Positions 60,901 through 64,000 of a DNA stretch of 64,000 nucleotides are shown here, in pieces. The translations under genes were made by a program, and so were the position numbers. The stretch spans positions 635,001-699,000 of the forward strand of contig JASJOG010000108.1 in assembly GCA_030142905.1 (NCBI GenBank), given 5' to 3'. The notes beneath the pieces were generated by a model, which was not told the origin of the DNA, made no database searches, and worked only from the letters and a program-made list of their open reading frames with translations. The DNA comes from Heliopora coerulea. Its lineage: Eukaryota > Cnidaria > Anthozoa > Scleralcyonacea > Helioporidae. How positions within the stretch are numbered: the first letter of the stretch is position 1; each line of letters begins with the position of its first letter.

Positions 60901-63057
60901 ACAAGCGATATGCTAAAATGGCTGCCAATCTAACGTTCTTTTATGTGCAAATTTAAATTAGCCTTCCGCACTTTGTCCCTGTGTCAAAACTCTGTTGAAT
61001 GATCAACACAAGAACGAGGCTACAAAGGCTAATTTATTTTATTACTCATTCAAATTTCATTCTTGTTTCTTATTGGTCGATATTCACCAGTTAATTCTCG
61101 ATGTCCGGGAAGCCGTGACATCATTTCCGCCGAATATCGTGAATTATTCAAAGGAATTATTTGGACGCCGATGACGTAACCACCTCAAGGCAGCGAAACT
61201 TACAAAACAGCAAAAATGGCCTGCAGCAGTTTGGAAAGTTAATCGCACGAGTCTTTTTACAGCAAATCCTTTCTTGCATCTATCGCTGTTTTGAATGTTT
61301 AATAAAACAATTAATGGCTTCGGCTTACGCATAATATCAAGAATTATCCAGACCTCGGTCAATGTTATCCACCTCAGCTTTCGGCTTCGGCAGATAACAT
61401 TGACCTCCGTCTGGAAAATTCTTGATATCATGTTCAGCCTTATCTAATAATTGTTTTTTAACTGGCGACCATTTTTGACTAGGGTCTTTATTCCCACGAG
61501 TCTACCCAATAATATCACATCCCCACCTGTCCCATCCTACTTATCATACCCTGTCCGATCCTATCCTATCCTATCCTTGGCTATCCTACTCTGTAGTTCC
61601 AATTCCATCCTATCCTATCCCATCCTATCTCATCCTATTCTGTACTATGTTATTCTATGCTATCGGATCCTATCGTATCCCATCCTTACCATCTTATTCC
61701 ATCTTATCCTATCACATCCTAATAAGTTCTTTTCTTTCCCATTCTGTTGTATCATCCTACCCCATTTTGGTTCACCTCTCCTACCAAATTTCACCTCACC
61801 TTTCCATACCTTTCCTTGTCTTACTTCCCCACACCTCATGTCATGTCTTGTCACCTTATGCCACCTCATTTGATCCTACCTTATTCTCCTTAACCGTATC
61901 ATCTAGTTATTTTTTGTTGCTTGACATTATTTCAGTTTATATTTAGTTGTTTCAGTTTGGTTTGGTTTTTTTTATTTCGATATTCTTTTTTCTGCCTGGA
62001 GATTTTGTTAAGACTCCCTTCTCTTTTCCTAAACTTTATTTTTTCACTTCAGAAATAGACTTGAAGAAAACATATGTCTTGGACAGCTTCTCATTTAAAG
62101 GCCACCTGAAATCCTTTAGAAGGAGCTGGGTTCATACTCTATCTATTACTTACACTACAGATAAGATTGTCTGGTTGCCGATCAAAGAACGCTATGCTCC
62201 GGACTCGGTAATAACTAGACGGTAGTTACATAAATTACAACTATGACAAGAAACAAGAAAATTTGATATTTTTAGCATATTTCGGCACCACATCCAGACT
62301 GTGAATATAATGTGGTATGTTTTCGCGTGCCTTAACTTTTTTATCTTTTTGTTTGTCTTTATTCACGATGCAAGAAGCAAACAAATGGCTGGTTTTTCCT
62401 TCATTGATCAAAGCAGACTTTACAATTCGTGGAAGTCAAAATTATTCCTGTAGTGTGGCTAGTTAAACTTCATATGATGATTTGCGTAACCCCTGAAAAA
62501 ACAAATGTTCTATATCCCTGTTGTGGCAAGCAAGGATTATTTTGGATCAGATGTGCCTAAACCAAGCCAGAAAGGCCAGCTGAGATGCGCATAAATATTT
62601 TCTAAAACTGATCGTCATTATAAAAGAGTTTCTTATGTACCCGGTACTGCTGCTTTCAGAATTTTAGCCAAACCTAATTGATGAACCTTTTTTATTCTGC
62701 TTGAAACTCGGTTTTTTCACACAGGCTGAATTGACTTTTTAACCCTTTAGCTCCCGGCCGCGCGTAATTGCGCGATTTAATGAATGCAAACTGGTTGCAT
62801 GAACAGATTTCAAAAAGTTTCCGAAAGAGTATTGAATAGATTGAATAATTCATAATTTCTTTGGAAAAATTTGGGGGTGAAAGGGTTGACTCAGCATATT
62901 TTTTTTTCACTCCAGATTCTCGTGGCTAATAGAAATGAACACCATACTGCTCAACTTCTTTTGAATCCTCGCATACGGGCGAGATATCTGAGAATTGTCC
63001 CTCATTCTGGAACTGGTGATTTGTGTCTCAGGGTTGAGATTCGAGGGTGTTCGAAAG
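51206..63057 (+). CDS. Secreted protein with two F5/8 type C (discoidin) domains, 12 exons, 3' end missing
   Basis: Exons: 51206-51371, 52735-52959, 54345-54511, 55289-55463, 55695-55736, 56252-56307, 57021-57230, 59567-59669, 60116-60145, 60388-60462, 62053-62207 and 62916-63057. All have GT-AG borders and the phases agree throughout, giving 515 residues without a stop. MLKFLHLLLIFSFVTG is a signal peptide. Domain 1 spans about Cys57-Cys242: it opens CRTSLGL, holds DGKNWIAYRNGKG and ends FEPRIIARIIRIVP...ELFGC. Domain 2 ends at Cys513: LNPRIRARYLRIVP...LRVEIRGC, classic F5/8C endings. Exon pairs 3/4 and 11/12 share intron phases, which suggests duplication of the domain. The middle (about 245-390) is not recognised. 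Such domains bind phospholipid, glycans or matrix. The ATG was chosen over the in-frame GTG at 51200. The frame ends in phase 1 at 63057 and the next exon was not identified, so adhesion protein, matrix protein or receptor remain open. Confidence 0.8.
51985..52178 (-). mobile_element. tRNA-headed SINE in intron 1 of the discoidin gene
   Basis: The minus strand at 52178-52104 reads GGCCTCCGTAGCTCAGTTGG and later GCGGGTTCGATTCTCAGC, that is, an A box and a near-perfect B box. The cloverleaf is partly foldable but the acceptor stem has mismatches and the anticodon stem one, so this is a tRNA-derived SINE head and not a tRNA gene. The body continues to about 51985. Confidence 0.65.
57277..57455. 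repeat. Palindromic Penelope terminal-repeat pair in intron 7
   Basis: GTGTAAAAAGTTTAAAG at 57279 onward and CTTTAAACTTTTTACAC near 57449 bound arms of about 70 bp that are reverse complements with small differences. The right arm carries a hammerhead-like core; the left arm has only its GTTTCGAA remnant. It begins 47 bp after exon 7 of the discoidin gene. Confidence 0.7.
57365..57391 (+). ncRNA. Hammerhead-ribozyme-like motif
   Basis: CTGACGA is followed by AGGC-CTTT-GCTC (only three good pairs) and GAAACGTT. The core residues are complete; stem II is weak, with an A-C mismatch at its base. Confidence 0.4.
57589..57789. repeat. Cluster of TTCACATGTGAA-type palindromes
   Basis: About eight near-palindromic cores (CACATGTG, CACACGTG, CATATG and variants), each with flanking TTTCA/TGAAA, lie within 200 bp in intron 7 of the discoidin gene. 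Spacing is irregular, so this is not a simple tandem repeat. Confidence 0.7.
57866..57962. repeat. (TC)n microsatellite
   Basis: TCTCTCCC units grade into pure TC dinucleotides up to 57962. Confidence 0.95.
59060..59425 (+). mobile_element. 3' end of a LINE in intron 7
   Basis: The plus strand encodes IAAAKIWNNLPLNIRS and then SVFKKLLKTHYFREAFD, ending in a stop: the conserved C-terminus of a CR1/L2-like LINE. An AT-rich UTR and an (ATT)n tail (59383-59425) follow. Everything upstream is lost. Confidence 0.75.
60466..60575. repeat. TATAACA / (TA)n microsatellite
   Basis: Repeated ATATAACATA words pass into (TA)n directly after exon 10 of the discoidin gene. Confidence 0.85.
60790..60850. 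repeat. Small CTCGGCTTTCGCCTCG palindrome
   Basis: AACACTCGGCTTTCGCCTCGTGTT forms a short hairpin flanked by CTTTATCG and CGATAAAG. It shares its centre with the hairpin at 17418-17523. Confidence 0.5.
61334..61428. repeat. Hairpin repeat, 36-bp arms
   Basis: Arms 61334-61369 and 61393-61428 are reverse complements at about 32 of 36 positions, around TTTCGGCTTCGG. It lies in intron 10 of the discoidin gene. Confidence 0.7.
61511..61720. repeat. (TATCC)n degenerate pentanucleotide repeat
   Basis: TATCC/CATCC units recur with substitutions. Downstream to about 61870 the sequence stays pyrimidine-rich. Open frames here are Ser/Leu/Pro nonsense. Confidence 0.85.
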
Positions 63058-63690
63058 GTGCGTTAAAAAACAGTGTAAATTTATATAATATAACTAATAA
63101 TAATAACAATAATAGTAATAATAATAATAATAATAAAGGTAGGCAAGATGTTTCGGCATCCTCAGGGAGTGGTGCCCCTGCCTTGCTAGCTGGGTAAACG
63201 GGTGACTGAAAGCCACTGCTTGCCTTAATTGGCTGTCAGTGGTAAGTAACCTCACCTAAGGTGTTGGCAAACCTTCCCTGTTAGCCCAAGGACTAGTAAA
63301 TCCTTCTGACTGTCCTGATGTTCTTTACCTTAAATGGTTGAGTGAGCCCAGGACACTTACGTGTCTGAAAGGAACTCTCCTAGTCTAAGAACAAAATAGA
63401 TCACATTATCCAACTTCAGCTATTGGACTGGCGTCTAGCTTACTTTAATTGGTCGGCTTTGCGGAACAGACCCTTAGAATAGTCTGAGAAGAAGTGTGAT
63501 GGTTATTGAGGAAGTCTCATGATTTATAGGTGCAAAGCACCAGCCCTTGACCATGCCCAACCAACGGAATTGTGTATGTGAGACTGTCAGCTATGGATTG
63601 ACCAGGCGGAAAACGTAATCTCAAAAGGAATATCAAAGCCCAGCAAAATATCTTTAGAAAAGCCATCGAGTCGGACACAGAAGTAAAATC
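63058..63690 (+). other. Downstream of the last discoidin exon found
   Basis: An (AAT)n microsatellite lies at 63090-63136. The rest resembles dispersed repeat sequence, and no further discoidin exon with fitting phase was recognised. Confidence 0.4.
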
Positions 63691-63708
63691 GTAATATTTA
63701 ATAAAGTT

Positions 63709-63743
63709 CTAACGTTTCGTTGTATTCATCACAACATCATCAG
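63709..63743 (-). ncRNA. Hammerhead-ribozyme-like motif, best core in the window
   Basis: The minus strand reads CTGATGA, T, GTTGT-GATGAAT-ACAAC (five perfect stem II pairs), GAAACGTT, then AGAA. The AGAA can pair with TTCT before the core as stem I, and ACGU is self-complementary for a dimer-type stem III. A single extra T separates the core and stem II. It fits the type I hammerheads of Penelope-like terminal repeats. Confidence 0.55.
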
Positions 63744-63746
63744 AGA

Positions 63747-63803
63747 ATAATTTACATAACTGCCTAAAGCAGTTATGTAAATTATATAGGCATAACTGCC
63801 TAT
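63747..63803. repeat. Perfect hairpins next to the hammerhead-like motif
   Basis: ATAATTTACATAACTGC (63747-63763) and GCAGTTATGTAAATTAT (63769-63785) are perfect 17-bp arms with a 5-nt loop. ATAGGCA-TAAC-TGCCTAT follows as a second small hairpin. Confidence 0.8.
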
Positions 63804-64000
63804 ATACTTAGGCTTTGACCTTAGTTGGGTGAGGATGAACCAACCTTAAATGCTGAAACAGATCTGCACTAGTCTAAGAATAAAACAATATTCAGACTTA
63901 ACCCTTGCAGTGGCACGTCTAAACTGACCTTAACTGGTTCGAAGTGCAAGAGTGTACTGTTAAGGTCAAACTTGATATACGCATTGGGAAATACTTTCAG

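Noticed and set aside
61451..61946. 140- and 99-codon open frames
   Set aside because: They are products of the TATCC pentanucleotide repeat and pyrimidine-rich tract.

Overview
The window looks like nuclear DNA from an early-branching animal, most probably an anthozoan cnidarian such as a coral or sea anemone. Genes are intron-rich with GT-AG splice sites, the background is AT-rich, and almost all other recognisable content is decayed eukaryotic transposons: a Penelope-like element, CR1/L2-like LINEs, a hAT, TA-flanked MITEs and tRNA-headed SINEs. Nothing bacterial or viral was recognised. The taxonomic call is an inference from repeat style and gene structure, not from an alignment.

Four loci carry the host gene content. 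(1) Two tandem, same-strand, mostly single-exon bHLH transcription factor genes at 9.8-12.5 kb; the second is complete and the first has no in-frame start codon. (2) A complete seven-exon TMX1-like gene (ER thioredoxin-related transmembrane protein) on the minus strand, 17.6-22.1 kb, with three CACGTG E-boxes just upstream. (3) The first two exons of a candidate mitochondrial protein at 46.3-46.6 kb behind an NRF-1-like site. (4) A twelve-exon secreted protein with two F5/8 type C (discoidin) domains, 51.2-63.1 kb on the plus strand, whose splice phases agree across all twelve exons and which has a palindromic CRE in its promoter; its 3' end was not found. A weaker minus-strand terminal exon lies at 47.6-47.8 kb.

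The left flank (0.9-3.0 kb) is a 5'-truncated Penelope-like element bounded by a 12-bp target site duplication. Three more places (49.1, 57.4 and 63.7 kb) carry detached pieces with the same hammerhead-ribozyme-like core. The middle (22.9-32.6 kb) holds a roughly 510-bp repeat family, dispersed and tandem, in which exon-like blocks keep splice signals but have no shared reading frame. The 32.8-43.9 kb stretch is a transposon graveyard: a decayed hAT and pieces of at least two LINEs, enclosed by two inverted copies of an unclassified repeat. The large introns of the discoidin gene contain a SINE, pLTR remnants, a cluster of CACATGTG palindromes, a LINE tail, microsatellites and hairpin repeats.

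No operon-like cooperation between genes is seen. The most interesting items are the divergent double-discoidin protein, the tandem bHLH pair with a shared ACQT motif, the exon-like repeat array, and the hammerhead-like motifs.
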